Shown here: piece after piece, positions 13,501 through 28,500 of the stretch
Layout: every line of letters begins with the position of its first letter
Numbering within the stretch: position 1 is the stretch's first letter
NCBI GenBank assembly: GCA_964035795.1
Contig: OZ038321.1
Coordinates: 5,026,200 to 5,090,199 of the forward strand
Direction: 5' to 3'
DNA length: 64,000 nt
DNA from: Pterobdella sp. o SKG-2022
Lineage: Eukaryota; Annelida; Clitellata; Hirudinida; Piscicolidae
The notes under the pieces: generated by a model
Told to the model about the DNA's origin: nothing
Databases searched by the model: none
Seen by the model: the letters and a program-made list of their open reading frames with translations, nothing else
Program-made: the position numbers and the translations under genes

Positions 13501-16500
13501 TTTCATATATCCAATGTTTTTATTACTCCAATAACTTCTTAAAAAACGCTCAAAACAAATGATTATTCACACAGGTACACCATTCTATTCGAGACCTTCA
13601 ACCCCATCCCAAACGCTCCCGAGTTTCATGCGGGCCAAAACTACTACTTTATCTGTAAGTTCTATAAGCCGTTATCTTAGCATTACCATTTCAATACGAA
13701 GAATAGTGTTGTTTATACTGCGATAATTGAGCATTTAGAATAATAGATTTAAATAATAGTTGGATAATTATTGGTATTTAAAAGAATTCTAATAATAGAA
13801 AGTTTTAATTTTAGATTAAAATATTATTAAAGTGTCATAAAATAATCATGACTGTTTCTCTGGTGTTTATGCTTATTGGTCCCTTAGAACGCCACGCTTA
13901 GTAGCCAAGCACTTATTTGCCATAAATTCATTATTATTTTCAAGTTCGAATCCTAATACTTCCATTCATGCATTATGAAGTTATTTTAATACTTAATTCA
14001 ATTTTTAAATTTTTTAAATAAATATCTGGTTGTGATTAAGAAGGAATAATTGTGGATATATTCAGTTGTATGATAAGATTTTTGTTTTACTGTTGCAAAA
14101 TTTGTGTCAGCCACTGATATACACATCAATTAACTGAAAAGCTAGCCTGCTTTTCTATTTCTTGTAAGCCATTTTTTTAAAAACTATAATACTATTGAAT
14201 AATGTCAGCATATAAAGATTAGGAAAAAAAATTTCACAAAATTAAATGAAATTCAGATTCAAACCAAACAAGTTTTAGAAAGAAACAAATGGGGGTTTAA
14301 TATCTTACACTATTGCAATCATAACTCGGGATCTATTCTTGCGTATAATACCACGCAAATATCGATCTATTTAATGACAAAAACTGTTTGTTTTTGGTGT
14401 TTTATTCAGCAGCTGTCCACAAACATCGATCGAAACTAAATGATTACAATAGGCCTTCCGTGTTGCGAAAAATTACAAGTGATTGATTTAGGCTTAAAAC
14501 GTTTGGAAATCTTTAAGTTTACGCAGTTTTATTTTTTCCATCTGAATAAGTTGCACAAATTATTTCAAGTTTGGTAGTTTCAAAGTTTATTTTTGAATGT
14601 GTTTTTAAGAAAACTTTTATGGAATTATTTGAATGTAATGTAAAAAAAAGTATAAAAAGAATTTTCAAAAACTAATTATTTTTTATAAAAAACATCATTC
14701 CATCTAAAAATTGTGCTTTCCATGTACTTATTTCTCAATACTACTTAATGTCTATTTTATTCACAACCTTGTTAAAAATGGAAATTGAAGAAATGAGTTT
14801 TAACAAATTTGAAAACAACAGAACTAAATAGTTCTGCAAAGACTTAGTGTCTGCTTTTCACTTGGGAAGCATGGAAGTCCAGATAGTGTTGGGTTTTCCT
14901 CAGCGTGTCAAGATTGAACAAGAGGTAAAAAATACTTATTTGGTGAAGAATGTTCAGACATCAAAATAAAACATTGAAAAGTTTTCCGCTTAAAACAATG
15001 CCCTGTTGCTCTGAATTATACAAAGCCCTGTGACACAAGATATCATAAGCTTTGAAAAGGAGAAAATATTTGAGGATGAGAAATTACTTGAAATAGAATT
15101 TTTTTAATTAAAAATTAACTTAAGATGATGAAAAGTAGGAGATAATCTGCTTGAAGTCACGTTAAGATGTCGTATTTCAAGCAACAATGCTTTTCCGTCA
15201 TAAATGATATTTTAAAATTTGTGAAGATGTTCAAAATCAGAATTTATGAAATATTGCGAAAAATTTAATGGTAATATCAGTGTTTAAGATGGCGCCATTT
15301 TGAGAGGCTGTATTCATGATAAATGATCTCCAATTGTCATATGTGGTTATAGAAAAGGTTTAAAAAACAAACATTTTTTATGCAATGAAAAAAAATAAAC
15401 CCCTAAGAATTATCAAAAAATTTTTTGACTATCAGAAATGACAAAGTTCCGAATAAAGTGCGTTTGAGTGCATCAGTGAGAAAAACTAAAACTTGAGAAG
15501 TTTTGAAAATTCTTGGAATTCTAGTGAAATCATTACCTTGTATAATGAATAGAATAAAAATTTTAAATTTCTTATTGAAACTAAGTAACATTTTGATTAA
15601 ACCGAACTGAACATTTTTGAAAAGTTTCAAGACAAAATATATGTGCTTCAAATACCTGCCTAGGATAATATTAAACAATAGAAACTATGCCATTATCAAA
15701 TAAATAAAAAAGCATTGTGAGATCAAATCAGACGTTAAAAGTTCTTTATAAAAAATTTTTCATAAATTGATTTAAAAGCTTGTAGATATATCATCAAACC
15801 TAAACAGAAACGGACATCTACAAACAGCTGAGAGAACATAGAGCACTATGATAAATCATCCATGATAACGTTTTACACCAATACCGTTGCGTGTTCAAGA
15901 CTCTCTGCCTTCTTTATTTGCATTGGTACATTGACAATATTAAACAAACAGCCTGCCATTCAAACAGTGGCGAGTTAATGACCAATGTCAATATAAGTGT
16001 TCTGATGTACCTTGCAAAAGCAACTTTCAAGACCTAAGTTATTGATTTTGAGAAGGGTTACTAACGCAGAATCACAAAAAATGTTGGGTTCTGCTTAAAT
16101 ATTCCACTGAAAAACATTTATTTTGGTTTTCAAAACTAAATTTGGAAAATTCTAAAAGTAAACCAAAATTTTGTTCAATGTTTAGTACTATTATAAACTT
16201 CATTATGAAAATGAGGAAGCTCCCTAGCAAGAACATCGTTGAAAGAGATGAGAAGTTTTTGCATAACTTTAGAAAAAAGATTAGAAGAAGTATAATTTAT
16301 TATTTTTTCAATATTGTAATTAAAAAGATTTTATTTGATGGAATTATGTTTCAATTGTTTTACTGTAATCTTTTCCATTGCTCTTCATTATATTCACTGA
16401 GGTCTTCAGTCTGTGAGAACCATTTTTGAATTTATTTATAAAAATCCTTATAATTAAATTTAGATTATATATGGTAAATAAATCAAATTGAAACAAAACT

Positions 16501-19500
16501 CAAATGTTCAGATAATTTACAGTATACTTTAAAATGTTTTGAACGTATTTATATTATTCCTAATACTATTACAAATACTATTCCTAATAAAAAGTTTTAA
16601 AAATAACTGAAGTTTTTTATAGTTAGAAACATCGTTAGCTTTATTAATTGTTCATCATATATTGCAGCTAGATGTGCATAACAGAAGGTATAAGGATTAT
16701 TCTAACTCATTGGCCCATGGCGTTTTTTAGCTACCTCCATTTATGCACTTTCGCATCGGAATCATAAGGTCGTTTATCAATTGTAACACTGCAGTCAGTG
16801 ATTATTCTGCTGTGCTATGGCCTGTTTAAAAGGGTGGCAGCCCATAAAGATTTTTGGCCCTTGTCCTAGAATTCAAGAAAGCATATTTTTGAGAGATTAC
16901 CACTCATTTAAATGCGAATGCCATCTAGCCCCTAAGCTCATAAACACAACTTAAATGCGAGCTTTAAAATTCGGTTTCATATTGTACATTTTTCAAGGGT
17001 TTAATGTCGGTATTTTTTGTTTATGTTACAGAGAAGATTGTTAGCATTGCAACAAAAGAATTATATAAATCTAAGTTATATAAATGTATAAATCAAGAGT
17101 TTATTTTTTGGCCAATATCTTTCATGTACCATGAAAAGACAAGTTTCTTAGTTTTCATCTGTATTTTGAGCTTTAGGTGAAAACAAATATAGTCACTGGG
17201 ATATAATTTCAAGCGTGCATCTGATGAGTTTCAATAAACTCATAAGTTTTCGAAGCCGAATAAAAAATAATTTTATTGGAAAATCAATAAGAAATTTAAT
17301 GGAAGAAGTTTATATTGCATCAAACAAATAAATAAAAAACTCGTGTACCCATTGATTTTAGTTGCAATAAAAAAAAATTTTATATAAAAAATCGTGGTAC
17401 CTACGTTATGGAATTCTTCCATTGATCATCGTAACACAAATGCATTCCTTTTGTGAAGGCCATTTAAAACACAAAATTCAACCAGAATTTTTTGGAATTA
17501 AAGTTTAAGTATGCAACGCTTCCAAAAAATATTTCGTGAAAATTTTTTTTTTAAATTATGAAACTTGAGAAATCTTTTTGAGCTTTGAAACTTGTAAAAT
17601 TTCAAAGATTTTCACAAAAATTATAATTTGGCAACAATTATGAAGAATCATGTTGCATAGTTATAACACGTGAAACTTAATATTCAAGTAGAATATTATG
17701 TTCATGGAATAAAAGAATGTTGAAGTATTTAATGGGTGAAAATTACGAAATAGATAAAGGAGTAGATGGATGGCTTACCAGTAATGATTGCTAAGTACGA
17801 AACTGTGTACGATAAAATCAAAGACTAATGCTAACTCAAACGATGATGACTTCAAGCATATGATCAGTCAATCTAATTTCACCTAACAAAAGGGTTTTTT
17901 TAGTTCACAAAGAGTAAAATAAGACAAACTTGTCAAATGATTTGAATCAACATTATGTTTTTTTATAAATATAAATTCATATAAATTTACTAAAATTCTT
18001 CCATAACTCGACGTAAAAATTGTTTCATATTTTTTCTTTAAGTCGTTAAGCTTTGATTTGGTCACTCTGTCATCTTCGACTCATGTAAGCAACCTTCCTT
18101 ACACCTTCATGAGGGTGTTGAAAATGCTCATTGAATGTCGTTTAAACCCATAAAACGCGACCGAAGTGTTCTAAGCTTGACTGCATGTTGGATTTTTTGC
18201 ATACCAGTCATTAAAACTTCACAAACTGTTCAAGACAATTTGTCTTCAATGGTCTCAATTCTAACTCATTTGGCTTGTAAAAATCATGCATAAAAAACTA
18301 TTTGAGTCTTTTGTAGAAATTATTTTAGAAATAATCGTAGTTTAATTTTGTTAATAAAATTTATTTTTTGAGCTATGATGGCTTTTCTAATTATGTTACA
18401 TGCACTTGTTTTCTTTTTAGCCTTTAAGAAATTGATGTTGTTATTTTATAACGACATATTGGTGTATCGTAATTATCATAAATACACTGATATATTATAA
18501 GAGAAAATTTTTCGTTATAAAATGATAAATAATTAATTGCTCTATCAAAATTAATTTTAAGCCAGAATTTTTTCCAGAAATACAAACATTTCAATAAGGT
18601 CATAAGGTCTTGAAGTTCGGGGGCATGAATTGTAAGTTGTGAAAGTTAGAAAACTTCATGTGTTAATTTAACTCTCATATTCATGCATTAAAATGTATTA
18701 CAAGTTTTTCCAATACAATAAATGAAAGAACATTATGAATATAATTTTTCTGTTTTTATACTGCAAAATTGAAGGTGCTTAAAAAGATTCTTTTTAAAAA
18801 CTGAAGAGTCATAACAAATAAGAAACACAGTTAGAAAATTTGAATTATTATTTTTCCAAGCTTTGTCTCATTATGAAGCGTCAGCATCAACAGCATATTA
18901 AAACATTAGAAACGAATGATCAAATACATATCAAGTTCTTACCAAAGTTATACTTGAGTTTTTTATGATGTCAGCTGCTTTTGAAAAATGTTTTTATAAA
19001 GCTTAAATTTAGAATAAAAAATCAAGAGACATTTAAAAAAAATATATACGAAGTTTTTTTTAAAGACAAACTCCAAAATGTAGGTGCTAACAGGAATATT
19101 TTTAACACAAACTTCATAATGTAAATAATTCGAAAAACTTCAGTAATTAGCCAAACTTACATGAAATATTTTTAAAACGAAATAAAAAAAATTTTCTGCC
19201 GAAAATCTTTCACAAAATTAACGTGAACATTCAATAGGACTTTGTTGAAAATAAAGAAAAAACTCGCGTTGGCACACAAAACTGGCGCTTGTCAATCGGG
19301 TGTACATTCAATTAAAACAGCTTCACTCACACAGTACTATTGGATATTATATAACATATTATACCACATATAGTTGTATAATACATAGTTTCTTCCAATT
19401 ATGGATATTTTTTATTCAAAAACAAGTTTTATGAAAGTGTATTCTATATAGTTTTTTCAAATTATGAAGATTTTTCAAAACGCGTTTACTCATAAAATAA

Positions 19501-22500
19501 TTAGCTAAGGTTTTCGATAAGCAGTCTTATCATAATTCATTGAGTAAAATTGGTATAAAATAATAAATATAACGTATGGCACTGCATGGCATAGGAATAG
19601 GTGATTATCACACAATAAAAAGATGAGTGATTTGACCAAACAATTTTTATACATAATTAAAATCATGTTTTTTGAAACAAAGTTTTATTGAAAATGATTA
19701 AGTTTTTCTCCTCGATCATGAGGTTTGCATTCATTTTTCTTTAATCCAATGATGCAATATTCAACACTAAATTTTCCTTTCATACATTTTTGAATTCGTT
19801 TATAAGATGCTAAGCACTAATGTGGTCTATCAAACCTTCAGTAGCTTCACACCACTGCTGTGATGCAAGCTAGGGTCCGAAAATTTTCTCCTTCAAGCTT
19901 TTCTCATAGTAACAAAATCAAATAGGAATATTCCAACTTTTGACACATCAGGTCTTTAAATGAATATTTCTATAAAAATAGAAACGACTTTAATTGCATA
20001 CTCAATCAATTCTTGCGACTATAAACCGCTACACCTGAGTTTTGAAAATTTCAAAGCAATTAAAGTACCATCTATTGAATCTACACTCAAGAACCTTGTG
20101 GACAGGTATGGGAGTAGGTTGCAAACAAAAACACTTGGTATTACATCGAAGATTCGGTACTAAGCAAGGAAATACATGGGTGTACTTAAATACACTCTCT
20201 TACCGGGAAGTGTGGAAAAGATTATATGTAGAATATAAAATAAAAAGTTTAAAGAAAATTAAAAAGAAAAAAAAATATATATATATATATAATCAAAAAA
20301 TTCATTTTTTTTCAAATTGAGCTAAACCCAATACAAAAGTTCATTTTTATAGCGCTAAAGAACAACTGAGACGTGGTGAATTTGTGAAAAGTGAAATTCA
20401 AATATTTCATAATAACGGAGGTTTGAAAAGACTCATTACAAGCAGCTCAGACCACTCCTATCTCCTTTATTATAAATATGAATCCATATAGATATCAATA
20501 TGAACTATTCGAACTGTTATGCAAAATGATGAGGTTTGAAATGCTAGTATGCTAGATTGTATTGATTTGTATATGATGTACAAGTGCTGATAAGATCATT
20601 TCCAATGACTCTCTTCAGCCATGTGGTATTCAATGTCTTCTGGAGAAGTTGAGAAAAAATTTTGTTCAAAGCAATAGTTTTTTTATAAGTGTTTCGCGAA
20701 AGATTTTTCTATAAAAACATGGTGTAATTTAGAGGAAATCTTAAGAGTGTATAAAATGCGAAATATATGGAAAAGATTGTGATTTAGAAGAAATATTATA
20801 TTCAAGTTTTTACAAATTCATTAGATGCCAAATGAGTTATTTTTCTTGTTTGAATATTTCTAAGTATATTTATTGATGAAATATAATTTGAATTGTAATT
20901 GGAATAAAATTTCAAAGATGTTTATTTCATATATATAATTACCATTTTATTAACTTTGGAAATACTAGGTCTTTCTGTCCTTTTATGACGGTCTTTTGAA
21001 AGTATTTGAAATTTTTCAACAAATTGCAGCTCTAATTTTGTAAAATTTTAAAACTCATTTCAAATATAAACACTTTATCCTTTGACTTTGAATTGCTAAT
21101 GCGTCGATATGGTAAAAGGTACAACATAAATTTGAATTTTAAAATTTTTTAAAAATAAATTAGCGTGAACTTTCAAATTATTTTATGAATATTTTATGCT
21201 TTTTGGATAAATATTCGCTCCACTTGTGTCAAAATGAAAAAACTTTTTAGATATTTTAATTTAAAACAAAATAATCTTTTCACTGAGTTATCATTAAACA
21301 TTGATAATGTCATTGACTTTTTCAATTCATCAAAAGGGTGATAATTTTATTTGAAAGTACATATTCTGTGACTTGAACTTTGAAGAAAGTTCATATTAAT
21401 CAGAATATGTTATAAAAACTCGTTCATTCAGAAATTAATACTGGGAGCAACTTTAAACTATTATATTAGTAGTGAAATAAAAAATAATAACAAGAGGTGA
21501 CAAACAAAAAAAGTAAAAGTAAACTAAAACGTGCTATGAACAAAATAAAGGAAAAAATTCAATTAAATAGCTTCTCGTTTGTGAAAGACATCAGTGCCAA
21601 CAAGCTTATTTCCTTTATCAAATGAGAATCACATTTTTTTTAATGTCTTCTAAGAATACGAAGGTTTTCTTCATTCCGATCTGCTTTATCACATAGTGAA
21701 TAATAGCGAATGATGGTTTGGTACGTCACTTGATATCGTTTGGAATTGAAAAAAACATCATATTTCAGATAAAATTTTGAAACTATATACAATAATTAGA
21801 AGATGGAAATTTCTTATGTGAACTTTATGAGAAGTTTCCATTGAGTTTGAAAATCTCCACAAATTCTTGATATTTGGATTCCGTCAACCATTATGATTTT
21901 GAAGATAACTTGTTTTTCTCATGCGTCAAAACAAGGAATTTTAATTTCTGGTTGAGTAAATTTTAAAAAATGAATAATTAAATACTTTTTAAATTTCGTA
22001 GCTTTGTAATATTGAAGAAATTCTGCATAAATGAAAAAAATTCAGTAATATATATAACCATATTGAAACCTCATGTGAAAATTTCATGATGATTCCAAAC
22101 GACACAATCACTCCTCACAGCCACCAGCACAGGAAATTACAAAGGTCTTGACAATGTGAACTACGGTGCTTGCCACAACTTTCATATGAAACTCATCTTT
22201 TCTGTTTCATCACTCAAGCCATCAAACACTTATTTTGATTACTCACCTAGCCACCAACTTGATTACAGCCATCACGTAGATTATTCAAGTGATATAGTTG
22301 ACTATCCCTCCAACAAGCCCCATAACAAACCCTTCAACACCCGCTTCAAAGACTCCTTTTATAAAAACTCGTTGAATTTTCAAAATCTTCATTCTAAGCC
22401 AAGCCATTCACTTCCCTACCTGCACTCAAAACCACCCTCTGCCTCTCCAAAGAAAGTCAGATACCATTCTAAAGGTTATTGATTAGTTTTTTTATGATTA

Positions 22501-25500
22501 TTTTTTTCTTGAAATTTCAATTAGAAACTTAAATAAAAACTCGAGTTATATAAGAAAATTCTAGAATTTATTTAAAATATCTCGAGTATAAAGGCTTATA
22601 AAACTAAAACATCAGAAAAGTTTTATTGGTTTTCATGGAATGACACAATGCCAACCTTACTACATAATACAACAATTTAAAAGGCATAAAAGTTAATGGT
22701 AGCGTTGATAAAGCACCGCCAGTTATTACACCCCCGCTAGGCATTTCAGTGCAGTTGAAATGCTAGCTTATTCTTGTTATATACAAATTATTAAATTATG
22801 AACGTTTTCTTTATAATTTTCAGATGTTTATTTCATAATTAAGTAGGGTTTATGATATAGATTAGTTGGTAAAAGTGTTAGTAATGATGTAAGTTTGAGG
22901 TGATTACAGCTGTTTATTTCATGTAAGTTCATTTTTTTTTAATTTTTTATAAGATTAAAAATTCATGGGATGAAAATACTTAGTTTATGAAGTGAAATCA
23001 TTTTCTTATGCTAGCATCTAAATTGACTCTTACAAACAATCTTCTAGTTGATAATATTTTGGCGAATTTTTTTTGACTCTATTATCAAAAAAGAATTATT
23101 TGAGAGAACTTCACACAAGAGCCACAAAACAATTTTTATTAGAAATTTTTTCACCGCCTCATTGCTTGGGTTCAAATGCCTTATAGACTCATGGATCGAA
23201 GATTATGGTGATGTATAGAAAACCACTGAATATCAACTGTTTTTTATTCATCACTATCTGTTTGTGATATAAGAAATCATTAGAAAATAGTTCTGCACTG
23301 CGCTGTGATTTTGCCAAATTTTATGTTCATTTTATGCATTTTCTCCACGTTCCTTGTTCCAAACACACATAAATTCACACGTGTTTTTAATAGTTTTCAA
23401 GCATTTGCTTGGTAACGCTTACATCATTTATAAAAACAAAAATTTCAACTTTGCTAATATAATTGTGATGAGATTTGTTCAATTTAATGGGTTATACAAA
23501 GGCTTGGGACACAGGTAGACAAAATCTTATCACAAATCGTGTAATTAAATCTCTCAATTTAGTGTATTCACTGGCCTTTAGTATATTTTGACAAAAATAA
23601 CACGTGCAGAAGTTTAAGTTTTATTTTCTCTTTATTATTTCGTACTTGTACTTTTTTGTTTCCTTTAAACTATGTTTTAGACGCCCGAAAATAAACTTTT
23701 GCGTTAGAGATCTTTATTCCTGGAGCTGTGAAGATTATCATTTGAAGCCGAAATAGCGTTTTGTTATGAATAATCCAAGAATTATGATACATTTAATAGA
23801 AATCTAATCTTTTAATTCAAAAAAATACTTTTCTCCAATAAGTTTGAATGATTATCTGCTAATGAAAACTACATCAATTTTGAAAAGGTATGCCAAATCA
23901 ATTAATTATATTAGTTACAAAATAAAAATTGAGCTTGGAGTCATCATTTTGGATAATTTACTTTATAGTTTATTTTAGTATATTTAGTTTTATATTAACT
24001 TTGAAAATCGGCAAAAAATATCACTATATACAACTAATATCTAACTGGCCATATGTATTGAATAAAAATATAAATCAAAGATACTTGAATCAAATGATTT
24101 TTACAATCCGCAATAAAATAAGGATATTTATGGACACTAATAATTTTTTTCTAAAATACGAAGCTTTTCGTTAACAAGTTATCTTAATACAAACTATTAG
24201 TGTTCAAAAATATCCCTACTTTAAATAAGATACAAACTTTTGGACTTATTTCAATATTTTTTTTCTTCTCATGTTTCAGTTTTAATTTTTTTTTGAGACA
24301 GAATGATCAAATTGGTTTTATTCCATTCAACTTCAAGGGCTAATCACTGTTCTATGTTATTATGTGGGTATTACTTAGCTTCAAGCAGTGATAGATTATA
24401 ATGTCATAACTTATAATAGATATTATTTCAGAAAACATCCAAAATTTATGTTAATTAAAAGCTTTCTTCACTATAAAGCTAATATAGTTTTAAAAATTTA
24501 GAAATCTAACGAAGTTAAAAAATAATAACATATAAACTGGAATGATAGATTGATGGTATCAAAGCAACATATTGACAGTTTGGGAGATTATGTGCAAATG
24601 CAACACGTGGTGAAATTGAGTCATAACCAATGTTCTGATGATGTTGAGGTGTTATGTTTTTTAAACACGTGAAAATTTTTTGAAAATTAGTTTTTTGGTG
24701 AGCTAAACTTTTCAAGCGTGGAAGTTTAAAGAAGTTGCAATAGAAACAATAGTGGAAGTTGTAATAATAATAGTAGTGGTAGAATTTGTATCAAGAGTAG
24801 TAACAGTTGTAGTACTTGTAGTAAAACCTTTTATAGTAGTATTAGTAGTTGTAGCAGTATATATAACGATGGACCAAAGGGTGCTTCTCAGGCACTCTAG
24901 ACTCCCCATCATGATAGGCTATACGGATGACACATCAAACCACATTGATGATAAGTTCTTAAAATCTTAAAATGAAATCATGGGTTTCATTTGAAATAAA
25001 TTTTCTTTTTCTATGAAGAATGGCGTGTTTCAAATAGTTTTTGAGCATTGTTATTAAGTGCAGCATAAATTTTATGAAACCAGGTCAAACGAGAACCAAA
25101 TTTAACTGGTAACCTTGGCAGGTTTATAAGCATATACAAAGTAAAATGAAATTTAACTGAAAGTTGTACACACTTTCAAAATAAAAGCAATCTGTGTTGG
25201 GAATAGTGGAAGTGATAAGGTTACAGGCATCATTTGCTGCCTTTGTCGTTAGTAAAATATTTATACGCTAGGGCTGTTTATTTGCAAAAAACTATTGTTA
25301 GGGACATCAACTTTGAGAAATAATTAGACTCATTTGCCCTGAAAATTATTAGAAAAATGCGAAAAAATATTTAAAAAATTTTTTCAAAAATGTAATTTAA
25401 AGGAAACGATTTTGTAAAAAGTAAAGCAAAAGTTTTTTTAATTAAAGTTTAAAATTAAATTTGCATATTCGAAAAAACAGCTTGAACAACAAAAAAATGA

Positions 25501-28500
25501 AAATGATTTTCTCTGACACAAGTGTCTACTAAAGGCTATTGGTCAAAACTGTAAACACAATACAGAGTAAAAAAAATTTTTGAAAATTACAATTCAAAAA
25601 TTGAGTATTCCAATTTTGAAAAACTTCAAAGAAAGAATGAAATATTTACAAAGTAAATATGGGATCGCATTCCACATTTACAATGGTGTGTGGATTTTCA
25701 GGCCCTCAAAAATAATATTTATAATTAATTGTATAAAAATAAATGATACATATTATTATAAGCAAAATTGTTAAAAATAATTATTTCCAGTATCTCTGCA
25801 TAAGTAGAACAAGTGTTACTGCACACCTCAAAAAAACGCCTCATCACAACTCCCCATTAGTCAAATGATCCCTGTCTGCTTCTCAGGGTTGTTTGAGGCA
25901 TCCATTCTCATATTGAAAGATAAATGTAAAAAAACGTGTGAGTCTTTGTAGCATCAAAATGCCGTTTGTGTCACAAAAAGAGCTTTAAAAAATATAGATG
26001 CTGTTTTGACACCGCTCAACATCGTATATAGTAGTTGTAACATTGTACCAAAAAACTTGGAAAATCTAGATTAAGTGGAAATAAAAAACGTATAATAAAA
26101 GTTTAATTAGTTTCTTTTAATGAAATGGCAAGTGCTTTTTTTTATTCAAAAGTTAACATTTAGCGTGCTCATTTTCAAAGTCCAACTTTTACGATTCTAT
26201 ATGTCCTTCCACTTAAGTCATGTGAGATTTTTAACAAATCAATTTGTTTTATCTTAAATATCAAACAGCCTCATCGGTATTTTACACTTTTTCCAAGAAA
26301 TACTTTTTTAAATTGAATTTTTATCAAGTTTCTTGTTCTTTGTAAAACGTTTGGTTTTCAAAGAATAAAAATAACTAATTTCATGGCTCTAATTGAATGA
26401 ATTCTATAGATACAGGATAAATTTCTATTTGAAATTTTTCACATAAGGTAAATATGAAGTTATTTTAAACTAACAACAAAGTTTGAAATGAAATGGAAAA
26501 AACTGCAATGTTTATGCAAAATATTTATAAAATATTCCAAAAACCTTTTTCAACAACAATTATTTCGTTTTTTTAATAGAAAAATTATAAAACCCCTGCA
26601 ATAAAACAGATAGGATACAGTGTGTTTTTATTACAACATAAAATTTTGTGCTATAAGCAGCTATAATGACGCTGGTCGAAGCTACAAGCTTTAGAGAATA
26701 ATATGATATCAATATAAATACAAAAATTGGAGTATAATTCTTCATAATTCTTCCGTGCATTCAACGAAGATGCTCGAGTGATCGATGCCAAATTTATCGT
26801 TTTTGTTGACGAGGTAGGAACACACACGTTTTAATATTGGTCTACGTTGGAGGAGTAAATATTGAACAGTTTGAAACCTTTATTCAAGACATTGGTGATT
26901 TGGTAAAACACGTACTGGGTCTAATGTTAAGTTTGCAAGGTGCCAATTGTGCTTAAGTGTGCATTCGCTAAGGTTTACGTGTAATGTTGTTTGGTGTTGT
27001 TGAGATATACACTCAAGTTTTATTGGAGCTTCATGAAGTTTTGTCGCAGCTTTGCTGTAATATACATTCTGATATCCATGATATTCATCTTTTGGGTTTG
27101 GAAAACTATTATTTAATTTATCGAAAAAGATATTACAAACGTAATATCTGCTTCAAAGATGTTTTATTCAGTTTCTATGAATATTTTGATTACAAAACAT
27201 TTATTGATTTATTCTTCATTACTTAGAAGCAACTTTTAAAGTTTGGAAAAAATACTCAAGAATTTATATGTTGGAAAAGATTGTTAAAGATTTAATTCAT
27301 CCCATAATATCTTCAACTCATGCTCTATTTTCCAATCACAGTTTACTGAATATGAAAACATTATTGTTTTAAAGTGAAAATATTTTAAGTTTAAAAACCC
27401 CAAAACTATCGTAATCATTACTTACTCTATAAAACGTGTCTACAACCAAACACCATCGAGTCATGTATACCAGCATATAATAATCCTTGTGGTAGCTTTT
27501 TTAATGCTACAGATATCTAGAAATCTTTTTGATGTCATTATGTAAGCACATCAACTTGTGAATGTAAGTTTGATGGGGTTTCAACCCGGTTTGAAGTCTC
27601 GGATGCTTCTCAGATATATTATTTCGCTTTCCCTTTTGTTGGCTTCAATATAATTTTTGGAACAATTTGTATAATCATGTTTCCATGTATAATAAGAACA
27701 ATAACGGCAATGTATTACTTTTAAGCATAATCGTAGATGCATTTATGTAACCGTATCTCTTTTTATTACATTCCCACATGTTTTTGTGCATATTGTCTTG
27801 GGCAGAAGTGGATTTCGTGTCCCATTTTCAATCTGTCTCGTTGATTCGTTTCTATTTTTCAAATGTATTTAAGTAACTAAGTAGCTGTATTTATATAATT
27901 AAATAAAATTTCAAAAAAGTTTATTGATTTTTAAATAGTTTAAAATAGTTTTTTTAATCTTAATGGCCAACATTGACATTTTTAATGGTATGAATGTTTT
28001 GAGGAAAATCTTTCTTGGTCTTTTCGTTTCTAATGAAGAGACATTCTCTAACTAAAAAAATTTGTTATTTTCAAAATATCATTACAAAAAGTATCAAATG
28101 TGTCATTATGAATTTGAAGAAATTTTTTGAAATTCTTCAGGGGCGACAGAGGACCAGAGATAATAATCTTTATTATTATTGTTGTTTATTAGTTTTTATT
28201 TGTATTATTCAATAATTTATTTTTATTTTATTTATTTTTTCTAAAATATTATTAATAACGAAAATTTATGAGACAATTTGAAGCAAAAAGAATTTTAACA
28301 ACTTTTTGTATTGATTATTATTATATTTCAAATATTGGTTTAAAAGATTAAATCTATTGGAAATATTTATTTGAAAATAAAAATGAAAACTTAATAATGA
28401 AAATAACAATCTAAAAGTCACAACTAAATGAGAGGAAGCTTGGAACAAAGGATGATACGCTCGAATAACTATTCTATCATCTGCATCCGTATCTGCACCG

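Noticed and set aside
25790..25910. GC-richer stretch after a TTTCCAG, considered as another ephrin exon
   Set aside because: In the phase required by the ephrin model it stops within a few codons.
26780..26990. Faint Gypsy-type reverse transcriptase resemblance (FVDEV, later KCAFAKVYV)
   Set aside because: Frames are broken by several stops and only two very short pieces match; chance cannot be excluded.
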